64,000 nucleotides of DNA from Rhabdornis inornatus (lineage: Eukaryota > Chordata > Aves > Passeriformes > Rhabdornithidae), in assembly GCA_013397075.1 (NCBI GenBank), contig VWZS01004484.1, positions 1,441,821-1,505,820 on the forward strand, read 5' to 3'. The position numbers and the translations under genes are program-made. This document shows positions 47,401 through 59,400 of the stretch, in pieces. How positions within the stretch are numbered: the stretch's first letter is position 1; each line of letters opens with the position of its first letter. The notes under the pieces were generated by a model, which saw only the letters and a program-made list of their open reading frames with translations, did no database searches and was not told where the DNA came from.

Positions 47401-50400
47401 ACGGCCTCAGCGGGGCAGAGCCAGGGTTCTGCCCATCCCATCCAGCAGTCCATGGAAAGGCTGGAGGAGGGCAGTGACCTGGCAGCCACAGGCAGGCCAG
47501 GGAAACAAGGGCAGGGCTGTTGGGGCAGCCCCGCTGGCGTGCGAGGGAGCAGCTGGGCCGTGGCCATGGCAGAGCTGCAGCTGCAAACGGGGCAGGTGGC
47601 AAAGCCCAGCGGTGCCAGGGAGGACAGCTCATCAGGGGAAAGCACGAGGGGAGCTCCCCTCTCCTGAAACCCTCACAGGGGCTTCCCCTCAGCCATCCTG
47701 GCACCTGTCCTGAGTGATCCATGTGTCCTGCTGGTTGTATGGAGGGGAGCAGCTTAGGGCAGCTTGGTGCAGTGCTGGCTGCAGTATTCCTTACCCAAAT
47801 CCCACGCAAAGCCAGGATGGTTACTGAGTGTTCTCCAGCAAAAGGCCAGTGAGGCCTTTTTTACATTTCATATTACAGGTACTCAGACTGATATTGTGTG
47901 CTTAATCCAGGATGCCTTGCACTTGGAAAATCACTCAAGCATCTTCTCCAGCTGCTAATGAACATAACATCCCTTATGTGTGGAGATTAAAATAAAATTC
48001 TGATTGTTCTGTTTAATTTTTTAAAAAAGAAAACCGACCTAGATTCTAGATATCCAAGCATAGAGCCCAATTTCAATAACAGATATTGCTAACCACAGAT
48101 TCCTTTTATAAATGCAAGAGTAACTGCTATAAAGCTCCCTTTGATTTTGGGAAATGGAAGGACAACTGGAAGCACCATGACTTTATAATCTCCCCAAACT
48201 TGCATGTCTCAATGGTATGGCTCAGTTTGTTCAGGACTGCAGAAAACTTTCTCTGGGAAGGAAGGAGCTTCCCTGCAGTGAACAATTTCTCTTTTAAAAA
48301 ACATAATTATGTCAAACCTTGACTTATCCAAATGATACCCAGAGGACCAGGCTACTGGACACCCTCTGCGAGCACCTGCACCTGGTGCAGAAGAGTTAAC
48401 TTAGAGGGTCCTGTTCCCAGTCTCAGCTGTCTCCCATGCCTGGGCTGCCCTGGGACTGGCAGTCTCCTAACAGAGTACCCCAGGCTATGAGCCCCTCCTT
48501 CTGTGCCTTGGCAGGTGAATATTTGGGGAGTGATGAGCAAATCTTCATTCCCAAGTTCCTGTGGGCCCTGGCAGCCCTGTCCATGGCTGCACCCTTGGAG
48601 ATGGAGATGACTAAAGCCCCTGAGGACAGGCTGTCCGTTTGTGACTCACCAGCACTTCTGTGTATCCAATGACAGCGGCAGAAATTAACTGCTTCATGGA
48701 TTTGGTCTCATCCACAGCCACAGATCAGCTGGTCTCACACCAGTCAGAACACTGGAGAGCTTTGTGCAAGAACTTCTACAGATGGACCTCATTCCCAGAG
48801 AGGCTGAGTGTCCCAGCTGCCTCTGGATTTCCAGCAAATCCAGGTAATATGAAATCTGCATTTGAACATTCCAGTTCAAACTGTGCATCTGTCTGTACTG
48901 CACACCACTGCCTTGGGGCTGCTGGTGAGGAGGTTTAATTACTCGGATGATGATTTTTCTTAATTACAAGCAAAGGAAGATGCCTTTATAACATTGGCAT
49001 AGCTTTTAAAAAGTGATTATTTCAACATTCAACAGTTTAAACTGTCCCTCTGAACAATAACTGTCCCTAATGGCACTTGGGGACATGGTATAGTGATGAA
49101 CATAGTTGGGTTAATGGTTGAACTCAGCTACAATCCAGTAACAGAAGGGCTCTATTGACTGTGGATAAAGTGCTTTACCGAACTGAGCCCCACCACAAAG
49201 AATAACCTCAGCCTTTTGGCTGACATTTCACACAAGGCTGAGGCCCAAAGACATAGCTGAACAAGTGTTAAACCAGAATCCAGAAGTCTGAGCTCACAGA
49301 GCACAGGTTTTAATTAAAGAAATGCTGACTCGCACATAACGCCCTTCATCTGACCACCAAAACTCAGGAGCAATCCTCCCTGGCTTCATCTGCTTCCTGC
49401 AGCATCCCAGCCAGATTCTGCATGCAGGGAATGTAATTTATATGATCCTGGAATTCTTCCTGCAGGTAACTAATGGATATTAAAGTGATGTGGCACCCAG
49501 TGAGGGCTGTTTTTGTAGGAGATGATCATGCCAGGGTCCACAGACCTTGCAAGGCTCAGGCCCAGCAGCCCCAGGAACTGCAGCTCTCTCCAAAGTCTCT
49601 TCCCAACATAAGACATTCACAACTGATACAAAAAACTCAGGACTTTTTAGTTCCCTCCTACAAGACAGCAGGGCCCATGAATGTCACTCAAAGTGAAAAG
49701 CTTTGGACAAAGAAAGGAGAAGGCAGGAGAACAATCACTGGAAGGAGATGAAGATGACAAAGGAGTCTCCAGTCTGGTGGCCTTTCACTGAGGATGAGAA
49801 TGTCACTTACTACTAATTTTTTTAATATGATAAATGAATAAAAGCTGCGTTTGATTTTAGGTGATTTAGGTGATCTCTCAATATTATTTCCTTGTTTCCT
49901 CATCTATTTGATGGAGAGCTGGCTCTGGTGAAGGCAATGCCAAAGCATGCCTTGTAACTCCTTCTTGTTGGTCACTTTATAAATCTCAGTACAGGTATTG
50001 GTGCAGGGCCTTCTTTCTCATGATGTTACAAATGGATAGTAAGAGGCAGATAAAGAAATAGATGGAATTTGAAGTGCAGTCTCAAAAGCTGGTGATTCCA
50101 CCCCTTCTTATTTCCACTAGACACTGCTGCCCTCAAGGGAATAGATTTCGTACTAAGAAATGCAAATGACATTTGCCCAATTTTCTCATCTTTCTAAGTC
50201 ACTCCCCTCTCACCTTGGCATCTGTTTGTTTTGTATATATTTAGACTTGCTTTTCCTCTGCTTTCTGCTATACACACTCTGTAACTTAAAAAATAATTTA
50301 TTTCTAACTGTTTTTTGGGTTTTTTTTTTTTAGTTCTTCTAAAATAGAAGCTGGTAAAAAAAAATGAAAATTAAAATACACAGCACCAAACCAACTAAAG

Positions 50401-53400
50401 AGACAGGATAGTGATAGTGGTACTTCAAAGATTGTGCTCCCACTCTGCCAGCCCCCAAGATTTGGGGTGGAGGCAGCTGGAGACCATCAGGGAACAAGAG
50501 ACATTCCTGCAGAGAAGGAATCACTCTGCCAACCTTTCAGCGCCACATTTAGGAGACGCCCTTAAAATAAAAATAAATGAGCATGATAAAAAATTATTTC
50601 CCTTTCTAAGAACTCACATGAGCTACAACAGGTTTTAAGAGCTGCTGCTTTTTAGATACCACAGACAGCTGGTAAAAAGCCCGTGGCCATCAACTCCAAC
50701 AAAATTAAACTGTGGAAATTCTGTCTCCAAAAAATAAGCAATGGTCCCAACCCACTGGGATGGCAGGTAAGAAAAGGAACATGCTTTGAACATGGGAAAA
50801 GCTCAGGAACTGCACCTCAGGAAAAGGGAGGTTGCATGGGGCTTGGGACATGGCTCAAGCATAGCTGAAAATGACCTTCTAAATAAAAGGACACACATTT
50901 TACCCTCACAAAATGCTGTCCTGTATTGTGAGCATCCAACCTGAGAACAAAGTGAAATATATATGGTGCTCTGGGCCTGAGAGGCATCATCCTCCCAGTC
51001 CTGGGGAATTCCTGCAAGCAGTATGCTGTCACATTATCCACAGAGCATGTGGTGTGAAGCTGCTAACCACCAACAGAAGCTAGATGAGGTCACTTCCAAA
51101 CATGACACAGCCCTGTAAGAATATGCTGTATTTATAGCTAATAAAGCTTTGCAGCACAAGTTCCTTCCAAACCAACACTGAGCAGGGTTAACTGGTTATC
51201 AGCACACAGCACCCAGATTAAAGCTGTTCAAAGCAGCACCAGACAGGGCACAATGAACCTCCAAAGGGGGGACCAGCAGCTGTGGGTTTCATAGTCTAAA
51301 AAATTAATGAACACTGCATAAACACACACAAAGGATCACAGTATAATTTACTTCTGACACTTTCTAAGTGCATTCCAAACCAGCTGTATTCCTATACTCC
51401 TGGAGCAGGTGGGAATTTAGGAAAGAAAAGGCTCTAGGGTGACTTTATTGTGGCCTTTCAGTACCTACAGGGGCTCCAGGAGAGCTGGAGAGGGACTCTG
51501 CACAAGGGGTAGAGTGACAGGACAAGGGGGAATGGCTTCCCACTGCCAGAGGGCAGGGTTAGATGGGATATTGGGAAGAAATTCTTCCCTGTGAGGGTGG
51601 TGAGGCGCTGACACAGGGTGCCCAGAGAAGCTGTGGCTGCCCCTGGAAGTGTCCAAGGCCAGACTGGATGGTGCTTGGAGCAACCTGGGATAGTGGAAGG
51701 TGTCCCTGCCCATTGTAGGAGGTTCCTTCCCACCCAAACCATTCCATGATTCTCTGATTCTGTGATTTCTCTGCTGCAGAACTTCGAAGCTGGAGCCTGA
51801 ACACCACCTTGCTCTGCACAAATGAGTCTTCACAGCTCCTAAAACAGGCTGGGGTGGTGGGTTCAGGGCAGTGGCTCTCCTGCACCACCCCATGCTTGGT
51901 AGCATGTAAGAAGATAATCAGCCCAAGGTGAGAGGGATAGGAAGAATGGAATGGCAATTATGATTTTAGCACATTCATCATCTTGATGTTTCAGAATGAA
52001 TGTCACTCCTAGAGACTGAAAATCCTCACCACAGTGTAGGAAACAGACTGGCAGGAAAGGCAAAAGCCACACTGACTGAATGAACTCATGCTGTAGAGCA
52101 AAAACATCCCAGAAAGAGGAGAAATAGTCTTATTTCAAGCAAAATATTCTAAATTATACAAAAATTTTCTATATCATGTCCTAAAAGTTTTAGTGAGGTT
52201 TTTTTTTAACACCCCACAAGCCTCATTAAAGGTATTTCTAGTGAAATGGCTTTGCCTGTTATGACAACATTAATATTCCTATGGATGTCTACACATCAGT
52301 TTGAAAAGTCTATTTGGAACTCATGTGACTGGTGAAAGAACAGCCATGGTCTCAGCCACTCATGTGGATCACAGGTGGTCTTATCTCATTAACCAAAATG
52401 GGATTTAATTAATCCAAGTACAGCAGCTGCTTGAGACAAACCAAGACACAAGCCTTGGTAGATGAAGGGATAAATATTATTTCCATTTGTACATTTTCCC
52501 ACCCCAAATTACCACACAAAGCTTCCAGAAGGCCTCACTTTCATCCCAGTGCACAAGGACATTTTTCTTTAATGTCATAAAAAGCAATTTCCTCCTCAGT
52601 TGTCCTTTAATTGTTCCCTCCACATCCACTGGAAACAGGCAACAAGAAAATCCTTCCCTTCATCTTCCTCTCTGGGAAAGAAAGGCCACCCTGTTTGTGG
52701 CATGAAGACTCAAAAACCCTTCAAAGCGGTATCTGGACTCCTGACAGCTGCTCTGCTCTGTATATAGAGATTTACAGACACATTCATCCCTCAGCTCAAG
52801 GATTTCATGTCAGCTTCTCAGTCTTTATCAGTGCTTCTGGAATTATTCTGAACTGTACTCCAAGAGTTGCTAAGTCCTATACCGGTACTGTAGACACGTA
52901 ACATAGGGAGTTTAGAAATAACTATGAGGAAAAACAACTGTCAGATAAATTCAGAACTGAAAAAGGAAATGGAGACACCAATAATGGCAACCCTGAAAGT
53001 CAGAGATGGAGAGAAAAAAATCTGCCCTGCACAAGCTTTTGTCTTTCTTGCCTAATGAATGTATTTCTTTATTATACTTCTTTCATATACTTATTGCTCA
53101 AAATAATCTTTGTTGTTGTTTCTGTTGAAATTGGAGATGGCAGAATATGGTTTTGAAAGTCCCTCAGCTTCCTGTGTCAGGAGGGTGATTGTCAAGATGC
53201 AGACATGAAATCAAACCAGACGAAAAAAAATAAAATAATGAAGTGAAACTCTGTGTCTGACAGAATGAGCTAGTTGTCACTTCCTTCCCATCATGCAGAC
53301 TTCCCTCTATCTCAGCACCAAGTGGTCAGGGTTCTCCACTTCCAACAGCAAATACTGAGTGAAACTCATATAGGAAGCAAGAAGTCCTAAAAAACCAAGT

Positions 53401-56400
53401 AATTCAAGAAGTTTTTCAGTCTGATTTTCAAGGCATGCAAACAATAAAGGATTAAAACCTGGGGAATAGCTAATATTAGAGCCCTGTGGATATTTTGAGC
53501 CTTTCCCTCACTGTTGCCATTGTGGGACTGATAGAACATCCCCACTGGGGGCTAGGTGGCCATTTCAGCAGCAGATTTCCCCCAAATTTGAGGTGTGCAC
53601 TTCTCAGCATTTCACTAAGGAAACAGGGAGCAAGATGGAACCAGGTAAGTCCAGGTTGTGGATCAAAGTAGATCATGGAGATAAGGCAAACCAAAGAATC
53701 CCATGCTGCCACCTCCATCTAACCTGCCAGGAGCAGCTTAGAAAATTGGAGGAAAATGCTAAACTGCTTCCTCCATACTCCACCTAAACTCAAGCACAGC
53801 TTCTTTAAAAAGCTGAGGAGTTTTAAAAATCCTACACTGCTGGAGGTCTGACCTGCAGAGACACTTGGGAAGAAGAGGCTCCCCAGAAGCAGCAGGGAAC
53901 AGTCAGCAGTCCCCTCCAGGGACCCCTGCACCAGCCAGGCTCTTGGGGTTCTTCTGCTGCTCCCTGGGTACTTGTCTTCTCACTAATCAGCCCTAATCAC
54001 ACCACCTCACAAATTAAAACCCAAAAAGCATTTGATCTTCATGTTCCATTGCTGGTGAAGGAGATCATTGTCTCCTCATCGATGAATATAAAGGGCAAAG
54101 ACAAGAGGAAAGTTGAGAGTGGAACAACACAACCCATGCTCCAAACATGTGAATGCCATTGCCCAGTGGTGCTCACTAAATCTGAACGCTTTTGCTCTGC
54201 CCAGAAATCCCAGAAACACAGGCTGGGCTGGGTATTTATACCAGAGAGACTCTGGGGACAGGAAGCAGCTGAATGCCAGGGCGGCTCCCAGCGCTGATTC
54301 ACTCCAGCTTTCCGTGCTTAATTCTGCTTCCTGGGAGAAAGAAAACACACTGTAGCCACAAAATCCTCCAAGTCCTTGGCTAATGCCCAGTGCAATACAT
54401 TCCTTTCCAGGAGCAGCAGATCACAGCAGGGACAGAAAAGCTACTTCTGATCAGACGTGACATTTATTTTTGTCCTGCCCTTGCCAAATCTGCCCTGGTA
54501 AATGGGAACTAAGCACTTTGGGAAAAGGTGGAGTGAGTATGGCCTTGGTCCGTGCTCCTTATCCCACTAAATTATATTTCTCAATCAAACATGAAGGATT
54601 TTTCATAGTTATTTTCTCTTTTCAACTATTTTTAATAAAAGAGCACAGTCAAATTTTCTACTGCAATCCTTACTACACATTGTTTTGCTGCACATAGCTG
54701 AAACTTTGTTAGATTGCTTAGACACCTGTTTTTGTCAGCGGAAGTGTTTGCAAAAAAGACTTTAAAAAGTACTAATAAACTAATATTTTTCAGTGATGTG
54801 TGAATTAATAGGAATCCATATGAAGCTCTTGGGAAAAAAAATTCTCTGCAAGGGCAGAATTCATGTTACTGAGGTGCTCACCAGTGATCATTTTTCCACT
54901 TGCAGCACCTAGATCTCCAAGAAATCCACATGAAAGGGGCTCCTGCTTCCCTGACAGCTGTTGAAACTCTTTTCCTGGTACAACAGTAGATCCTAACCAA
55001 GACTTTCTTTATCTGCTTCTCACCCTGTTGCGCAGAAGTAAGGATGAGCCTTGAAGCACTGTCTGTCAGATAAAAACTGGACCACAGGAAAAGCTGAGAG
55101 GGATAAATCCTGGAACAGATGCATAAATGAGCAATAGCTAAGCCATATGAAATATAATGAAGTGCAGACTTGCAGGCTTTGGAGATGGAAAAGATTTCTT
55201 AAGGTCATCTAAACCCAGCTTCTGCCAGTTCAGGATTGGCCCCTAGAGCGATGTGCTGAACTTTAAGGAAAAACCAGGCTGCCAAAAGCTTTGTGAAACC
55301 CATTACACTTGTTCCAGAAGAGAAATGAAAATCCCCAAACATCATGAACAGGCTTCAAGTCACGGCGTGCCAGGAAAACTTGACTGTGTCCCCATCTCCC
55401 TAGCAAACCTCAGTGAGGAGCCAAGTCCAGTGTGTCAGGGCACTGTACACCACCTGGATGGCATTGGGAATGGGGACTGTATACCACCTGGATAGCACTG
55501 GGAATGGGGACAGTACATCACCTGGACAGCATTGGGGCCAGGAGTTGGACTCCATGAACCTTTGGGTACCTTCCAATTCAGGATATTCCATTATTCCTGA
55601 CTCTATAGCTGTGATGCATTCGCCAGCTTGCAAAAGCAGGTGAGGTTTTGCTGTGCCTTAGTAATAAACACCTCTTAGGGATTTTGGATCACTACACAAC
55701 TTCCAAAACAATTCCCATGTTTTCTCCCCAAGCTCACACCCACTGCACCCCAAACCCCACCTAACTGTGTTCCTAGCACAGCAAACAGCAGGGCTGTGTT
55801 GATTCATTCCATGGGGTGCTGAAGCCAAGCACCTTTTGTGGGTGACTTGCATTTCCCCGCAGCCGTTCCAGCATTCCTGTGTGGGTGACACTGTCCCAGG
55901 CTGAGCCCTTCCAGCACTCACCGTGGTTGGAATGTCCTACACAGTCCCCATCCTGCACTCTCCATGGTTGGAATGTCCCCATCCTGCACTCACCATGGTT
56001 GGAATGTCCCACACAGTCCCCATCCCGCACTCACCATGGTTGAAACGTCCCCATCCTGCACTCACCATGGTTGGAATGTCCCACACAGTCCCCATCCCAC
56101 ACTCACCATGGTTGGAATGTCCCACACAGTCCCCATCCCGCACTCACCATGGTTGGAATGCCTCACACAGTCCCCCAGCACGGCGCTGAAGTGTCTCTGT
56201 GCCCCTGGCTCCTGGAAGCAGTAGTAGCTGTGCCTGGAGAAGGGCTGCCACAGGTACACCGGGAACTCCTTTGGGAGCGGAACGAAGGCTGCAGCCACCT
56301 CCTCGCTTGAGCCTGCACAAAAACACCTCTGTCTGAGAGCTGCAGATTTCCTTGGGACTGGCTCTGTGCCAGACCTTTGCCAGCAGGTTAATGTCCTTCC

Positions 56401-59400
56401 CAGCCCAGGTGACTGGGCACAGAGGGCAGGGGGACACAGCTGGGATGGGCACACTCAGCTGGCATCAAACACCTCTCTGTGTTACACCACAGCAACTTAA
56501 TGGCCTCTTGCTTTGTATTCAAGGTGGCAAAAATCTAGTTTTGGCAAAATTTCAAATAAACTATTTCACTGGATTGCAGCTGCGAGGGAAATGGTTTTCA
56601 TGGCAGATAAATAAATGAGTGGGGAGCTCTGGTCTGTTCCACATAAAGACCATTTAAGAGCATATGGACTTTCTTATAGAAACAAATTGCATTAAACAGA
56701 CCTTGTTGGAACAGCAGTGCTTTCCCTGGTTCCAGGACTTCCACATACAACTGCCCTTAAAAACTGTCACCTCAAGCCCTTGCAGGTGATGTAAAGAAAG
56801 CACCAAGTACCTCCAGCTCCCACCTGCCCTGGGTCCCTGCACACAGGGGATGCTGGACAGCACGTTTAGGGATGACCAAACCTAAACTGGAGTCACTGAT
56901 ATGCATTGAGAGCCCAGACACAAAAGGTTCACCTTGAAGGGTCTTCAGCACCACACAGACAGGGAGTAGGGCCATGAAGTTGATCCTTTTGAAAGGAGTG
57001 CCACGGGAAGCCCATAAGCACCCTTGGGGTGCTCCACATGACTCAAGCTGTGGTGACACACACAGGACACCTCCCAGCCCCTCTGACTATTCTGTGCCTT
57101 GGGAAACAGTGTGAGAGGACACCTAACTTTTAAATCCTAAGGATTTAAAGGACTCAAAAAATAAATCTTTGTCTTCAAGTTGCCCTTATCTCTTTCGTTA
57201 TGTGGCATCCCATTCTCCAAATCTGACTCTGCAATGTGAGACCCGCTTCTGTAAAGCCTGAATTTTCTTAATATTGGTGGAGTGGGGGCAGGCAGGACCA
57301 CAGCAAGTCCCAGCCCAGAAACAACAAACTCAGAAGCAGCCACCTTCCTGCCCTCTCTGTGGGACTTATTATCAGCTGTGAGTCAACACAGACAGCTGGC
57401 ATCTAAAAATGGAAACAAATAAACCAGGAATATTAACAAAGCCCGGGAACAATGGTGCTGTGGTTCCTGCCCTGCTTCTGCACAGCTTCCAGCAGCTTTG
57501 TGCTGGTATGCTGGGAAGAAAGGGAGCCAGCATTTCTCTGAATGTTGGCTTACAGCATCTGCTTTGCTCATCCACTCTAGAGCTGTGCTTGAACTTGGGA
57601 AAAGGGCTGTGGGCATCTTCTGCTACCTCATTTTAAATTGGAGCCTGAAAGCCTTCCCAGGACAGAGCCTGGGCTTTGGCAGTTTGGCTTTGAGCAGGAC
57701 TTACCAAGAGGGTCTGGAAAATGTTTATCAGACAGCAAATTGTAATCTTCTTCTGAAGTCAGGACTTTGCCTCCTGCAGGAAGAACGTGATACTTAGGGC
57801 TGGCTCCCTTCTGGTAGGCCTGGAAAATCAATAGAGGGGAAGTATTGTCAAACAGAGATTTAAGGAGAGAGAAAACATAAAATACACAATTCACTGACAA
57901 AGCCAGGAGCTGACTACATGATCCTTGTGGGTCCTTTCCATCTCAGGATGTTCTATGACTCTAATGTATGGGGATATTGCCCAAAGGGAGAATCTTTTTG
58001 TCAGGCTGCATTTTGGAAATGTTCCCTAGGCATGCAAAATCTAAAACACGGTTAAATGTAAAAAACATGTTTGAAAATATCCTCTCAGTGCTTATCTGCT
58101 GTGGTGAGGAGTCAGGGATAGAAGGGAGAGAAAAAGGAGGGGGATTTTCTCCTGAGCCAAATTTGTTGGATTTGTCAGCCAGGATTAGTTTGACTGTGGC
58201 AGCTTCCAGGCAAAAACCTCCAATGCAGTCAGCCTGGAGCCACCCAGACCCTGCTACTTCAGATCCAGCTGCAGCAGCACGGGGATGTATTACAGGGATA
58301 TACAGGTGAAAAGTGTTCTGGGACAGGCACAGGAAGGTTCAAGTGCTGTTAAAAGGATTTGTTAGTTCTTGCTGATGTATCTGTCCAAGGCAGGGTACTT
58401 GGCTGTACCCTCAGCCATCCCTGTGGGGCTTCCACTGGCGCCACCCTGACGAGGACAAGGTTTCACCTCCCACTGCTGAAGGCAAGGCAGCAGCAGCAAA
58501 TCCACTTGCTCTTAGTTTATCTGAGAGTGCACAAGCAGATCCAGGGAAGCAGCACTCACCTCTTTGGTCTCAAAGCACTCCACAGTGTAGTCGTTTTTGA
58601 TCACGACATATCTGTCCTTCCACTTCTTCAGGTCCTCAGCAAAGTGCAGCAGCTCTGCTTCGTACAGAACTGTCCCAGCTTCCCCTGCAGGCTACAGGGA
58701 CAATTGGTGACATTTGAGACTCCTCTGCACCACTAACCATCTTGAAGCTTTTATTTCTACATTTCCTGTAACACTGCTCTGAGGGCTTTTGAGCCTTCAA
58801 ATGAAATTGGGAGCCATGAATATCTCTGATTTCAGAAGGTTCTACAGACACAAGCAAATTCTTGTAGCCGAGGTGAGGAGGCAGCAGAAGAGCTCTGCCT
58901 TCCAAAACACTGCCAGATTTCTGAGACAGAGATTTATTTACCTTTCAGCTGACATGCTGAATGCAAGATCAGAGAATCCTACAGTGGTTTGGGTTGGAAA
59001 GGACCTTAAAGATCACCTAGTTCCAACCACTGCAGGATGACTTGGAGTTTACCACCTCCCATTTCCCACTACATAATATAAATATTTCATTGATATGAAA
59101 AGCAAGGTTTTATTATAATAAAGTAAATTGTTTCCCATTTCTTTGTAATGCTTTTGCATCTGTGCTGTAGTAACTGATATGCACCTTTCTGAAAGACACA
59201 GATCTTCTATTATCCCACCTCACTGCTTTACCTATTCATTTCAAGAGCATTGGAAATCCATGATTTCCTGTATGTTCAGTACATTTAAATTTTTTTCTTC
59301 TTAATCTAGGAGCTGGTTCTCTGCATTCTCCTCTAATAAAGAGACTTTTGTCTCTCTTTTTGTCTCCTTTTTAATAAAAACCAGCTTTCCATAGTTCACT

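Larger units (their letters stand above)
45107..56147. other. NIBAN1 intron 5 (11 kb)
   Basis: The largest complete intron in the window. It contains a GC-rich block (about 47,264-47,813), a CR1 at 51429-51772, a CR1 with 34-bp repeats at 55415-55605, and the donor-derived minisatellite at its 5' end. The rest shows only short unsupported ORFs. Confidence 0.7.

Noticed and set aside
47264..47713. 149-codon ORF in NIBAN1 intron 5
   Set aside because: GC-rich block open on both strands; low-complexity peptide with no recognised domain. Kept only as a composition finding.
55923..56454. Repetitive ORFs encoding HSPWLEC- or NHGECGMG-like peptides
   Set aside because: They are produced by the minisatellite. 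Unit lengths of 31 and 41 are not multiples of three, so the open frames are accidental.
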